From positions 99,462,240-99,526,239 of the forward strand of contig NC_090744.1 in NCBI RefSeq assembly GCF_036898095.1: a stretch of DNA of 64,000 nucleotides, read 5' to 3'. Made by a program: the position numbers and the translations under genes. The stretch comes from Palaemon carinicauda (taxonomy: Eukaryota > Arthropoda > Malacostraca > Decapoda > Palaemonidae). The notes under the pieces were generated by a model. That model saw nothing but the letters and a program-made list of their open reading frames with translations, was not told where the DNA came from and did no database searches. The number at the start of each line of letters is the position of its first letter. Positions within the stretch are counted from its first letter, which is position 1. Below are positions 30,797 through 47,390 of the stretch, one piece after another.

Positions 30797-31895
30797 TCTT
30801 ATTATTATTGTTACTAGCCAAGCTACAACACTAGTTGGAAAAGCAAGATGCTATTAGCCCAAGGGATCCAATAGGGAAAATAGCCCAGTGAGGAAAAGAA
30901 ATAGGGAAATGAATGAGAAATTAACAATAAATCATTCTAAAAATGGTAACAAAGTCAAAACGGATATGTCATATTCAAACTATAAAAAGACTTATGTCAG
31001 CCTGCTCAACATAAGAACATTTGCTGTAACTTTGAACTTTTGAAGTTCTACCGATTCAACTACCCGATTACAGTAGGAAGGTCGTTCCACAACTTGGTCA
31101 CAGCTGGAATAAAACTTCTAGAATACTGTGTAGTATTGTGCCTCATGCTGGAGAAGGCCTGGCTATTAGAATTAACTGCCTGCCTAGTATTACGAACAGA
31201 ATGGAATGGTCCAGGGAGATCTGAATGTAAAGGGTGGTCAGAGTTTTGAAAAATCTTATACAACATGCATAATGAACTAATTGAACGACTGTGCCAAAGA
31301 TTAATATCTAGATCAGAAATAAGAAATTTAATAGACTAAGTTTCTGTCCATCAAATTAAGATAAGAATCAGCAGCTGAAGACCAGACAGAACAATACTCA
31401 AAATAAGGTAGAATGAAAGAATTAAAACACTTCTCCAGAATAGATTGATCACCAAAAATCTTCAAAGATTTTCTCAATAAGCCAATTTTTTGTGTAATGG
31501 AAGAAAACAGACCTAATGTGTTTCTCATAAGTAAATTTGCTGTCGAGAATCACACCTAAAATTTGAAAGTCATACAAAGTTAAAGAAACATTATCAATTC
31601 TGAGATCTGGATGTTGAGGAGCCACTGTCCTTGACGTACTTACAATCATACTGAGTTTTGTTAGGATTCAACTTCATACCCCATAATTTGCACCATGACT
31701 AATTTTAGCTAAATCTCAAATAAGGGATTCAGCAAGGCCAGATCTACATTAAGGGGATGGAATTGATGCAAAGAGAGTAGCCTAGCATCATCTGCATATG
31801 CAACAAGCTTGTTTTCTATCCCAAACCACATTTATATAGTATGAAAAGTAATGGGCCAAGAACACTACCCTATGGAATACCAGATATCACATTAC
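30797..31895 (-). mobile_element. 5'-truncated Jockey/CR1-like LINE, family A copy 2
   Basis: Read on the minus strand, it starts inside the RT fingers/palm, at GIP-stop-GSVLGPLLF near 31885-31845 where the family has GIPQGSVLG. It then shows VAYADDARLLSLH (YADD codons at 31798-31787), thumb and C-terminal segments (ILDSKFTYEKH, CSVWSSAADSYLN, SRSFIPAVTKLWNDLP), a 3' UTR and the shared tail ending in an ATT repeat at 30797. Several frame breaks make it inactive. Confidence 0.85.
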
Positions 31896-32405
31896 TAGGA
31901 AGCAATGAGTTCCCACAGAGGAATAAGATATAGAAGTTTCTCCATCAGGATCCTATACACTAGGGAGCAATGTGTTCCCACAGAGGAAAAAGCTAAATTT
32001 ATATAAGCTTCTCCATTAGGATACTTTACACTAGGAGGCAAAGTGTTTCCACAGAGGAATAAGCTATAGAATCTTCTCCATCAGGATCCTTTATACTGGG
32101 AAACAGAGAGTTCCCACAGAGGAATAAGTTTTAGAAGCCTCTCCTTAAGGATCCTTTATACAAGGAAGCAAAGTGTTCCCACAGAGGATTAAGCTACAGA
32201 ATCTTCATCAGGATCTTTTACACTGGGAAGCTATGTGTTCCCACAGAGGAAAGCTATAGAAGCTTCTCCATTAGGATCATTCACACTAGAAAGCAATGTT
32301 CCCACAGAGGATTAAGCTTCCATCAAGTTCATTTACACTAGGAAGCAATGTGTTCCTACAATGGAATAAGCTATAGAAGCTTCTCCATCAGGATACTTTA
32401 CACTT
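31896..32405 (+). repeat. Minisatellite, about eight units of ~60 bases
   Basis: The units read roughly GAAGCAATGTGTTCCCACAG, AGGAATAAGCTATAGAAG, CTTCTCCATCAGGATCCTTT, ACACTAG, with unit-to-unit substitutions and small deletions. It continues the unit at 30731-30796, so the LINE landed inside the array. Confidence 0.88.
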
Positions 32406-34594
32406 TGAAAAGAAAATAAAGCATTAGGCTATCACACGTCCCATAGGGTAAACAGGCAGTGGGTCAACCAAGTTATTGTTCAAAACACTGACAAGGTTTA
32501 TCTGGATATTTGATCCGACCACCAACTAATAAGGTTAAAGTAGTCAGTTTGCACTGTTTCTGGAATGAGTATGGGCAGAGCTGGGGTAGCTCCCTCACTG
32601 GGAGATACATTCTGTACAGACCAAGCAATAGTCAGAATCCTCAAACTCCTCCCCCTGGAACTCTCCATAGTGTGCCATAGTGGTTAAAGGGTCCAGATAG
32701 AGTAGTGTGATGAGAACCCACTAGTTTCATAAGCATCACTTGTAGGAAATCCCTCTGAAGGTCCTGAAGTCTTAAGATTTTTTTTTTCTCTCCACTACAC
32801 AAGTCACAAAGGGAGGGACACTAATAGCCATGACTTTCAAAAACTCTACAGTTAACCAGATGTTCCAGATTGTACCAAAATATCTACACTAAAGGAGAAA
32901 ATGTTTTAGGGTGGGAACAATTATTAAATTTGAATTAAATGATTTTGATGTAAATTTTGAATACCATAAAATATACGACCATCAAAACAAAACTTAACGA
33001 GTTATACCTTTCATTTTGTCATCTGGAAATGGAACACCAAATACGTGAATGATTGTCATTACAAACTTTAATCTATACATGACAAGAGTAAATCTGATAA
33101 ATTCCTGTATATCTGATAAATACAATATTACTGATGTGTTATAGTTTATATTCACTAACAAATGATTACCGCCCTCTAACTTTACCTAAATCACAATCAC
33201 AAAATCTCTATAGGGGATCACAACCTTTAACCAAAGCTTATGTTACAAAGAAAACTACCAACATTTTGTAATACGTGTTCATGGGAAAAGTTTCTTGAAA
33301 AAAACTAGAGCGATAAGATATGCATATACCAACAGTTTGGTACACAAGGCTTCACACAGTAATAGGATTTAAACATACTGTATATCAAATCTTCACCAGA
33401 AGTTAAGATCAAAACCTACATAACCATATCCCAACTTTAAGTGTCCTTGATCAATTTATGGGGCCTAAAAATTCCCTAGGCCCCAGTACCCGCACTCAAT
33501 CGTACAGTAAAGTACCTACAAACAGTGGCAATGAGAATGTGTAACAACAATAGTATTACCAAGAGCCTTTGACAGGAGAGGCTTAATACGATGCCAAATG
33601 CACTGCACGGAAATGCCACTACATTTTGTACGCTTTGCTCGTGTATGACCTTAAGGCTACAGCCTAGCGCAAGTTGGAAAGCATAGTCAATAACAAAGAG
33701 GCAATGGTAAAATTGCGGTTACTTCCTATAGACTAAAGGGGGTGTATGTATGATAGCGGCCACCTGTATGTATTATTAGGAGTAACTTAAAATACAGTAG
33801 TGTAAGGGGGGTTGTAGGGGAGCGTGAGGCCCCCCCCCCAATTAACTAAGTAAGGACACTGCTTGTAAGTTAAGTTAGGGGGAAAAGGTTAAGGCTAGTT
33901 AATGTCTCTTTTTAATCAACGTGTGAGGAACTGGCCGCTGATGTACAAAGGCTCCCTAACAAAGCCTATTAACTACTCAACTTTGCTCGAGGCTAGTTCA
34001 AGCCTATTACCTCCAATAAAAGTTCAAAATTTTAAAACTTGGATAAAAATTTTAGGCCTACTAATACATTTCCTTCAATATTATGAAGTTTTTAATATAA
34101 CTTGAACCAAAAAATCTTTGACTGTGGTTCGCAATGCACTTCCGGTACTGTAACCAAGAGGCCTAATTACCAAAATTCGTTAATATGCCTAAATAGAGAC
34201 CGGGCACGCCCACAAAATACTAATGAAAATATAAATAAATTGCACGAAATGTTTGAAATATATATATGGAAAAAGTTCCAACAAGAAAAGCTGCCGTCAG
34301 CAATACAGACAAACTGTCAAACATCAGCTGACCGTAACGGTCAAGAAAGTATGCCGGAAAAGGACGAATATATGGAAAATCGTCTTTTTCCCGGTTATAC
34401 TAATTAATAAAGTGTCAGGAAAGCATTTTCGCAGACCGTGAGCAGCCATTACTTTTATTGTTAATAGTTAAAAGAAATTAAAATCGGCTTTTAATGTACC
34501 GAGCGGTCAACGTCATTCACGGCACTAAGGTGCCATTTCAAGTCCAATATCACCTTTCGAATGATCCTTCGACGGTTTCCCGTCGGCGTCACTC
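32406..34594. other. Non-coding, candidate intron 1 of the DDX6-like gene
   Basis: No gene or clear repeat was recognised. Short C and G runs occur near 33815-33839. Confidence 0.35.
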
Positions 34595-34596
34595 AC

Positions 34597-34720
34597 CAGC
34601 GAAAGAATCCTCCGACGATGAACAGCGATGTAAACCCGAAAAACCTCTTTGTACTTGGTCACTTTAAACACAAATATGGCGGCCGCACAGCGACAAAACT
34701 GTCTACAGATTCGAAGAAAA
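34597..34720 (-). promoter_or_regulatory. Candidate non-coding first exon and promoter of the DDX6-like gene
   Basis: A strong minus-strand donor (CGCTG then GTGAGT) ends a candidate exon at 34597. The surrounding 34.5-34.7 kb is much richer in CpG than the rest of the window. A YY1-like site, AAATATGGCGGC, lies at 34672-34683. The DDX6-like exon 1 begins at an acceptor, so an upstream 5' UTR exon is required, and this is the best one I see. The implied intron is about 9.7 kb. No TATA box is evident. Confidence 0.4.
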
Positions 34721-35734
34721 AATCCGGAGTTTCTCCTCTCGTTCTCACTTCACAATGTTTGAAAGACACTTTCTACTTCGTTTATTGTCTTCTTCGACGA
34801 AAAATGGGTATTGCGATCATTGTAAATAACGCGGAAACGTGTTTAACTGTCTAGAGAAAATCATTGACTGATGACTCCTAAAAACCGTAGTTCACCATAA
34901 AGATACAGCCGTTGCATGATCCACTTCCACCGTAAACAAGTGAGATCGGCGAAGCGTGTGGCTAGTCATGATTAAGTTAAAATTCTTAAGTTAAATGTTC
35001 GTAAAATGAAATGGAATTTATGCATAAAGTTTCTAGCTTTGATAAATATTGATGTGCATTAAAATTCATGTTGAATATCACACATGAGAAATGGCTGTCG
35101 ATACATTTTCAATGTTGGTGTATCTTCTTGCTCTTTGGCAAGTAATTGTTTTGACCTACACCGTCTCAAGAAATAAAGTATAACAAATGCACATTTAAGT
35201 GCATTATATAATTATATAACATTAAATAATATATTCATTAGATAAAAAAACAATTTTGGTGATAGGAAGTCAAACAAAAGGTAGCATAGAAAGGAATCAA
35301 AATGAAACGGGACGGGAGGTGAAAGCTGCTCTCTAAAAACTCTCTCTAAAAATGTAATTTTGAAGATGCCTAATTCGAAGAAAGGAAATGCGTTCAACGA
35401 GTATTTCTGACATATGAGAAAATTTCAATTGGACGAAGATAATATAACCTATATCCAACTTAACCTCATATAAATGGAAAACTAAAGTCTTTGAAAGTTA
35501 TGCACTGTTTTAAATTGAAGTAACGGCACTTGCACTAACGGTTGGTTAAAAAAACAACATATAGGTAAACATCATGCAAATAGATGTAAAATCTAATATA
35601 AACTAATTCCAACTCTATTAAATTATAACAAGCAAACGATTATGCGACTGTATTTTGAATAGTGATTAGAAACTGTGTCCGGTGAAAATGATGGCTCTAA
35701 ACAAAATGGCAAGAGATAGATTGGCGAGTCCAGT

Positions 35735-35736
<2 letters not shown>
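34721..35736. other. Intergenic, nothing recognised
   Basis: This is AT-rich sequence with no supported feature. Confidence 0.35.
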
Positions 35737-35798
<62 letters not shown>

Positions 35799-35838
35799 TA
35801 TTATTATTATTATTATCATTATTATTATTGTTGTTGTT
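35737..35838. repeat. (ATT)n microsatellite
   Basis: About 100 bases of ATT repeat carry a few CATT and GTT variants at the right side. It may be the tail of a retroposon too diverged to see. Confidence 0.95.
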
Positions 35839-38376
<2,538 letters not shown>

Positions 38377-38392
38377 AGGCGTAGGTAGGAGA

Positions 38393-38393
<1 letters not shown>

Positions 38394-38472
<79 letters not shown>
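38394..38472. repeat. (TA)n microsatellite at the 3' end of an RTE element
   Basis: About 79 bases of pure TA lie between the SINE head and the 3' terminus of the minus-strand RTE fragment. Confidence 0.95.
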
Positions 38473-38473
<1 letters not shown>

Positions 38474-38478
<5 letters not shown>

Positions 38479-38634
38479 TCATCAGCCGTTACTAGTCCGA
38501 TGCAGAACAAAGGCCTCCAGATGTGTCCTTCCACTTGCGTTTGTTTATGGTCTTTCTGTGCCAGTTCATGGCAAAAAAACTTCCTTAGTTCGTCGATCCA
38601 TCGTCTTCTCTTCATTCCTCTGCTTCTTTTACAA
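38474..38634 (-). mobile_element. RTE-type LINE, 3' part (split by a nested LINE)
   Basis: It matches the 43.05-43.4 kb RTE fragment (GGTCTTTCTGTGCCAG, GTCGTCTTCTCTTC). Its break at TTTTACAA corresponds to the place where sequence resumes at 40628. On the minus strand this is the ORF C-terminus and 3' UTR. Confidence 0.8.
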
Positions 38635-40627
38635 GGGGGAAATGGTTAGAACTGAATGTACATGGGTAGAATACAAAACTGCAATGTGTCAATATAACTA
38701 CTTACTGAGAAGGAAAAAAATAGCGAATACTATTAGAAAAAGATCCGCGAAGCAGCAACAAACATAAATAAATTATATCGTGTCCTCAATGGTATAATAG
38801 GAAATGTAAATAAAAAAAGGCTACCAGAGGGGTACAGTAACCAGGAACTAGAAAATCATTTTCTAGTATTCTTTGAAAACAAAATAGAAAATATTACGTG
38901 GTCATTTGTATATATTCAACATAAGATTAATGCTACACCAGATACACATAAAAATAACGAGATTTAACAACATAACACAGAATTATATCACCAGGATTAT
39001 TAAAAGAGCGAAGAAGACTAACTATGCGATCGATCCAATGCCAATATCTGAAGTAATTGGAGAAAGAAACTTTTCTAGCCGGAATGATTATGAGAATAGC
39101 AAATGCAAGCATCGATGAGTGTAAGTCTCCCAAATCTGAGAAAATGGCCATAGTCACACCGGTTCTGAAAAGTGCTCTGGATTATCAGATTATAGACCTA
39201 TTTCGAATCTATGCTTTGTTTCAAAAGTGCAAGAAGATGTAATTCTTGAACAACTAGTCAGTCACTTAGAAGAAATAGAATCTTTGCCTGACATCCAGTC
39301 TGCTTACAGAAAACTATACTCTATGGAGACAGCCATCTGTTCTGTTGTAAATGATATGCTAGGTATGATGGATGAAAATAAATGTGGTATTTTAATATTG
39401 CTAGATCTTAGTGCTGCTTTTGATACAGTCGTGCATGAATTGCTACTTACTGTCCATCGGTGTTGAAGATCAAGCTTTCGAATACCATGAAGATTACCTG
39501 GATGGCAGAAATTACTGTGTGCAAATTGGAAACTCTTATTCATCATGGGAACATTTAAACAGCGAGGTACCTCAGGGGAGTGTACTGGGCCCAATTTTAT
39601 TGTGTCTATATCAAACTATTTGCGGATAATACAGAATTCTACTTCTCAATAAATGATATAGACGACACTACTGAAACTCTAAACCGAATCCTTGATAGTG
39701 TAAGGGAATGGGTGACAATCAAACAACTAAAATGAAATTAGAATAAACCGAATTTGTGGTGGTGAGAAAGAAAAACAACGTAGGAAACTCGGGTGATATT
39801 CAAATAAACGTGAATAACGACTCGATCCCGATATCAAGTAAAGTTCGTGACCTAGGCGCATCCTTTGATTGTAACTTGTCTCTCATTACCTAAATAAATA
39901 ATGTAGTAAAAATTACTGGTTATCATCTCGGAAACATTGCTTTTATGAAATAGTACCTGGATGAATATTCTGTAAAAAAAAAAAAAATGTGATAAACTGT
40001 GTTATTACCAGGATGAACTACTTTGACTCCATCTACTACAATTTACCAAAAGTACAACCTAAGAAATTACAAAATATAATCGACAGAAGAGCAAGATTTT
40101 ATTCAAGGTGTCCCACCTGGAGATAGGATCACTCCTATACTAATTGATCTACACTGGCTGTCGATTAAAGCGAGAATTGGATTTAGAATATGTAGTCAAT
40201 AACCCACCAAATTATCAGAACCGGTCGTCCAAAATATCTAAGAGAAATGCTATACATATTGTGCATCCAACAAATCGTGTTGGCACGAGAATAGTTACAG
40301 ATGGTTTCAAACTATTGGAACCTAGCCTATATGTCTACCGTAGGCTCTATAGCCTTTAAATATCCGACCCCGAGACTATACAATAAGCTCCCACGAGACA
40401 TCCGAATGATTGAAGATATTAAGCCTTTCAAGAAAAAAATTGAAGACCTTATTCTGTGAGTGCTTCGATTGTGACGATTTAACAGTAAATGAGCAATAAG
40501 CGATGTGAAATGTTGAATGCTCTCGAACGAACATGATAAAACGGCTGTGAAGGTCCTGTATAGGGTAGGGTTCCCCTGTTGTACAGGACTGGAAAGCAGC
40601 CCTTTAAAGTAAAGTAAGTAAAAGTAA
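38635..40627 (+). mobile_element. Jockey/CR1-like LINE (family C) nested in an RTE element
   Basis: The plus-strand frames give EYKTAMCQYNYLLRRKKIAN, then RT segments: QSAYRKLYSMETAICSVVND, ILILLDLSAAFDTVVHELL, VPQGSVLGPILL and LFADNTEFYFS. The last shows FADN in place of the catalytic FADD or YADD. Later come IRMIEDIKPFKKK-like remains and a 3' end with AAAGTAAAGTAAGTAAAAG. It lacks the endonuclease domain, has many stops and is 5'-truncated. It sits exactly within the RTE copy. Confidence 0.83.
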
Positions 40628-41585
40628 TCTCGAAGGACCCACTCTGTTATTCTTAATGTCCATCTATTGTCTGTCATTCTCAGTATATGTCCTGCCTATG
40701 ACCATTTCTTTTTCTTACAAGTTGTTAGAATATCCTCTACCTTAGTTTTCTCTCGCATCCATGGTACTCTTTTTTTCTGTCTCTTAGTGTTATTCCCAAG
40801 GTCTATATACCTTGGTTATTCCCATCATTATTCTTCCCATAGCTCTTATGTTCTAAAGCTTTAGTAAGGCTCCAAGTTTTTATGCATAAAAATACTGGTA
40901 GGACTATCTCATTAAATACTTTTCTTTTTAGAGAAAGTGGTATTTTGATTTTTATAATCTCATTTTGTTTAATAAATGCTCTCCATCCCATGCTTATCCT
41001 TCTTTTAATTTTGGTCTTGTGTCCTGGGGACGCAACACTTACTGTGTGTCCTAATTACTTATATTCATTAAAAATCTTCAGAGGCTCATCCATAACTCTT
41101 ATTTGTTGTCTCTCTGCATTCTCATTAAACATTATCTTAGTTTTACTCATATTCATTTTTAGTCCTACATTTCTGCTTTCTCTCTTATAATTTTCTTCTA
41201 TCATCTTTTGTAATTTCTCCCATGATTCACTAAACACAACTAGGTCATCTGCAAATTTTAAGTTGTTAAGGTATTCCCCATTAATACTAATCCCTACATT
41301 TTTCCAATCTAAATTCTTAAAAACCTCTTCTAGACATGCTGTGAATAATATAGGAGAGATGAAGTCTCCCTGTCAAGCTCCTTTTTTCAATCGAAATTTT
41401 TTTCACTATCTTTTTGTAATTTTAGGATTGCTGTATACTTCCTGTTTAGATATCTTCAAGTGTTCTAACTTAAGATTCTTCTATTCCTTGTTCTTAAAGT
41501 GCTTTCATTACTGCTGATGTTTTGACAGAATCAAAAGCTTTCTCAAAGTCTATAAATGCCATACATAGTGGTTTGTCATACAGAG
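40628..41585 (-). mobile_element. RTE-type LINE, reverse transcriptase part
   Basis: Minus-strand frames give KPLCMAFIDFEKAFDSVKT near 41570, FISPILFTACLEEVFK near 41355, then LNNLKFADDLVVFSE with an intact FADD near 41265-41225. KMNMSKTKIMFNE and a C-terminal TLRITEWVLRDY follow near 40640. Order and motifs match the RTE clade. Stops and frame changes make it inactive. It is 5'-truncated at about 41585 and continues at 38634 after the nested LINE. Confidence 0.85.
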
Positions 41586-42531
41586 TGTGACAAACAGAGA
41601 ATTGTACAATATATTAAATAAAAAATCATACATTATCGATAAGTATTCTAGCGGACTGAGCATTTCAAACTGACCACACTCCTTTGCGCCCAGTATGTTT
41701 TGCACCGTTTCCCTCTCCCATTTCTCATCAACTCTTCCTCAGTCTGGCATTGTATCTTCTCGCATGTGCATATCCTGTTTCAATACTTTTTGTGCAGAAT
41801 CACGTTGGGATGTAAAAATCTTGTACAAATTCAGTGTGTTTATAGTGAATTTAGTATATGTTATACATACATTACACTAGCTCAGGCAGCAAACATTTGA
41901 AGGCTTCAGACCTACTGCATAGAACTTCATAAGTAAACATTTAGTGGTGTTGCGCTGATAATTTTTCTTTTAATTTTTATTGTTTTAGTGTATTCATTGT
42001 ATATAGATGTTATTGTTATGTTAACTACTGTACGGGACTGTATATGAAATATGGCATTTTACAACAGTAATGCAAATATAGGCTATGTGTACGGTGAGTT
42101 TGAATGGTGTGAATCGACCTGTCAAAAATATTGATCACTTACGACTGTTACCTTAGCTAATTAAGCTGTACTGTAGTGATAGTACTGTACATATATTACA
42201 GTAAAATACACCACAGTATCAGTGAGTGTTGTTAGGTAGGAACAAGTGTTTTGTTGTTATATGCATTACATGTATGTATAAGTGGCAATAACTCATGTTA
42301 TGCGTACCATAGTCTTACACTATAGGCTGCATAGTACACCTACTGAAATGTGTTCATTCTTTGATAAAATGCTTACACTGTGATAGAAACCAAGTAAAAA
42401 CAAGATAAGACAGCCCAGGGGTTTACTTATTGTGTTAGTTGACCGCGCATAGGCAATGGGCAGTGAGTTGGTAGGTTAGGGCAGCAAGTATTCGTGGATT
42501 CTGACTTTACGCGTCTGTCTCTGTTATCTAG
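41586..42531. other. Unassigned, possibly the body of a non-autonomous Tigger-like element
   Basis: There is no gene. The right boundary is a pogo/Tigger-like terminal sequence; a matching left terminus was not found. Confidence 0.3.
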
Positions 42532-42559
42532 CCCCCGCGAATAAGGAGGGCCGACTGTA
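42532..42559 (-). repeat. Pogo/Tigger-like terminal inverted repeat
   Basis: On the minus strand it reads CAGTCGGCCCTCCTTATTCG then CGGGGG, preceded by TA. This resembles the CAGT(C/T)G-CCCTC ends of Tigger-type elements, which duplicate TA. Only one end is seen. Confidence 0.45.
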
Positions 42560-42966
42560 TTTAGCTCCTGTAGTGTTGTACTGTTTATTATTCATCTATT
42601 TCATTATATTTTTTTTTGTGTTATCTAGTTTTTCGTAATTTGTATTCAGTTCATTGATGTCTTTAATTTCACATAGCTCTTATTTTGTAATGAGGAAAGT
42701 TAGATTTATGAAAATAATACTATAAATAACTAAAAATACTATAAATAAAATTTCCCTACATTTCTCTTTAAATTGCCGAACGTAACGTTCAAATTATAGT
42801 TCACCATGTGACGTGACGTGCACTGTCGGGTCTAGGCCTACATACTCCTTTTCTACGGAATTAGAATAGCTGAATCTGATGTGCTTTTAAAATTATTGGA
42901 TTTTACTCTATCACATTCTGGATCTTGCATTTCCTCGTTCGGAACTCTATTCCTGCTTTCATATTC

Positions 42967-42968
<2 letters not shown>
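42560..42968. other. Unassigned
   Basis: No gene or repeat was recognised. Confidence 0.3.

Positions 42969-43050
<82 letters not shown>
42969..43050. repeat. (TA)n microsatellite at the 3' end of the second RTE copy
   Basis: About 82 bases of TA directly precede the RTE terminus at 43051, the same arrangement as at 38394-38472. Confidence 0.95.
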
Positions 43051-43052
<2 letters not shown>

Positions 43053-43412
43053 TCCGCAGCAACTAGTCCACTGCAGGACAAAGAACTTAGACATGTTCTT
43101 TCATTCCCATCTGTTCATGGTCTTTCTATGCCAGGTTACACGCGCAAATTTTCTAGTTTATCAATTAGTCGTCTTCTTCTTCCACTGCTTCTTTTGCAAT
43201 CTCTAGTTACTCATTCTGTTATTCTTAATGTCCATCTATTATCCGCCATTCTCAGTATATGTCCTGCCCATGTCTTTTCCTTTTTCTTACATGGTATTGG
43301 ATATCCTCTGCTTTAGTTTGCTCTCGTATCTACTTGCTCCTTTTTTTTTTGTGTCTTGGTGTTATTTATATCATCATTATTCTTTCCGTAGCTTTTTAAG
43401 TTGTAAATAGCT
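43051..43412 (-). mobile_element. RTE-type LINE, 3' fragment, second copy
   Basis: It aligns with 38474-38634 followed by 40628-40860 without interruption (for example GTTATTCTTAATGTCCATCT and GTATATGTCCTGCC). It therefore shows the uninterrupted sequence across the nested insertion site. Confidence 0.82.
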
Positions 43413-43452
43413 TATGTGTGATATATACAAGTTGCGTATTATTAACTGCAAA

Positions 43453-45396
<1,944 letters not shown>

Positions 45397-45482
<86 letters not shown>
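45397..45482. repeat. (TA)n microsatellite
   Basis: About 86 bases of TA follow CACATGCGTG. Confidence 0.95.
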
Positions 45483-45486
<4 letters not shown>

Positions 45487-45859
45487 CAGTAGTAAGCAGA
45501 TTTTTGTAACTGCACTGTATATTCTCTTCATAATCACACCTTATTAGGGGAAACGGCTTTTGTTAATATGCAGTTTATACCTTATTCTACAGTTGAACAT
45601 AAAGCGAGTTATTGAAAATTACCTTATACATTTAATTTTCACTCCAAAATATTGGAAACTGTTCCTATATCTTTCCCAGTTTCCACATCAGAGAATTGTT
45701 CCGCACGTTGTTCATTGCTCAAGAAGAAGAACGCTCCTCTTGCCACATCTCTTCTCTTTACTGTTGCTGGTCATTGAAACCTTTACAGGAAAACGTGAAA
45801 ACGTGAAAATATGGCATCGCTGTAAAGAATTCTCTGCCTAAAAGGGATGTTACGAGACC

Positions 45860-45980
45860 TATGATTGGTAGAATCAGGTAAAATGAGAATTGTGATTGGT
45901 CTTTTCTCCTCCCCGCGCTGTTTTACCTATTTTAGCAGAAGTAATAATAATCGTCAGGGTCGTGGAAAGTACTGAGGGTG
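45860..45980 (+). promoter_or_regulatory. Possible promoter and first exon of the BTG3-like gene
   Basis: Two GATTGGT motifs (inverted CCAAT) at about 45863 and 45893 precede a small GC-rich patch (CCTCCCCGCGCTG at about 45909). A plausible donor, AGG then GTGAGA, lies at 45978. The first coding exon of the BTG3-like gene seems to start at an acceptor, so an upstream exon should exist. This is one of two candidates and is weak. Confidence 0.25.
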
Positions 45981-46649
45981 AGAAGTCAACTGAAATTTGT
46001 GATTTTGTTATTCATACGAACCTTTTTTGTGCATGAAAATCTAATATAACTATTCTGAACGCCATTGAAAAGTCGTAAATAGACAAATTTTTATGGAATG
46101 TTGTAGTATGGTGTGGGAATACTAAAAAATATGTGAATGTTCGTTGTAACGACTACGATGCAGTGTGTGTAAATCCGTAGTCTCTCCCTTTGTTCGTAAT
46201 GAAGTGATGGTTCCTGGTATTTCATATTATTCTTCCTATATCTACTGAAGGTATTTATGTGAAGACGAAAGTTGCGGGGAGTATTTGATTATAATAAATG
46301 GTGAAAGTTTCCTATCAATGGATAGCCAATCATTTCAGGTTAGGCTATTTTCTACCGTACATGTGACTGACCAACGGTAGAGGTAACCAACCAGCCTAGC
46401 CTAATTTATGATTGCGGATGGCTAGAGTTATTTTAATGATATGTTGGTATAGAAATAATGTAGTGCAGTGTTTTTAATGGAGAAAATACCAAATATTCTA
46501 TTATGGACCTTTTAAAAATCGGGTGTTGTGGAGGTAGTTGGGTCATCAGATATGGGTTAATATACTGCATTAATTACTAGCAAAACTGGAATTTTCATTG
46601 AAAATGGATGGAAGATGGCTATTTTGGTATTTTTCCCTTTATGATTAAT

Positions 46650-47390
46650 GAGGCCTGGGACACAAGACTATATGTATCGAAGGATTTCTGACCTTGTCGA
46701 TGGGAGAATGATGATGAGTTATTGCACATGTGTTGGTTTGATCGTTTTGGGAAGCTTTCTGTGATTTTGCCATGAGGTATTCGTGAGTTGGTTTTTTTAA
46801 ACCAATGAGTGTCCCAGATATTTGATAAGTACCTGGATATTGTTCTACGACGACCATCTTTTTCCCACCCTTCCCTACAGTTCCAGTTTGACTACCGTCA
46901 CTAGAAGACGTCTCCATGAAGGAAGTATAATCTAATTTAGAGATTGGTGTAATTTCGTATTTCGGTAATTGATTAGGTCAAGATCACTCTCCGTTCAGCA
47001 TGTAGCTATTGTTGCTCATGTGTAAGAAAAGATATCCCTGAAATAATATCTCGCTCGTTTGGTGTGCCTAGCACATCTTTATTCTGCTTGCCAGAACATA
47101 GGAGCAGTGAAATAATGTTAATTTCGCGAGCATAGCAAGCCACGCTAACCAAAAACCATTAGAGGGACATGAAGTGAATTATAGATAATTTTTTTTTCTT
47201 TAAACCCCACCCCAAACCCTGGTTTCACATTGAACATCCCTTTAATTGTTGTAAGAAAAGCTATGAACGGGTGGTTTGTCCCAATATGTTAAGAAATAGA
47301 TAATATACAAGATAGCAATTAGGGAAAATAGGAGGTTTATGAATTTGGCTAGAAATTAATGTATCATATATTTTACCTTGGCTTTTGTTC
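46650..47390. repeat. Diverged duplication, copy 1
   Basis: Blocks shared in order with 48.41-49.26 kb include TTGCACATGTGTTGG, CTTGCCAGAACATAGGAGCA, AACCATTAGAGGGACATGA and a GTGGTTTGTCCCAATA block. No coding capacity is seen. Confidence 0.65.

Noticed and set aside
31896..32405. A CRISPR-like array of repeats and spacers
   Set aside because: Units are contiguous ~60-base tandem repeats without unique spacers, in a eukaryotic genome.
33815..33900. A repeat shared with 26.55-26.70 kb
   Set aside because: Similarity is limited to homopolymer G/C runs and short AT words; I could not align the rest.
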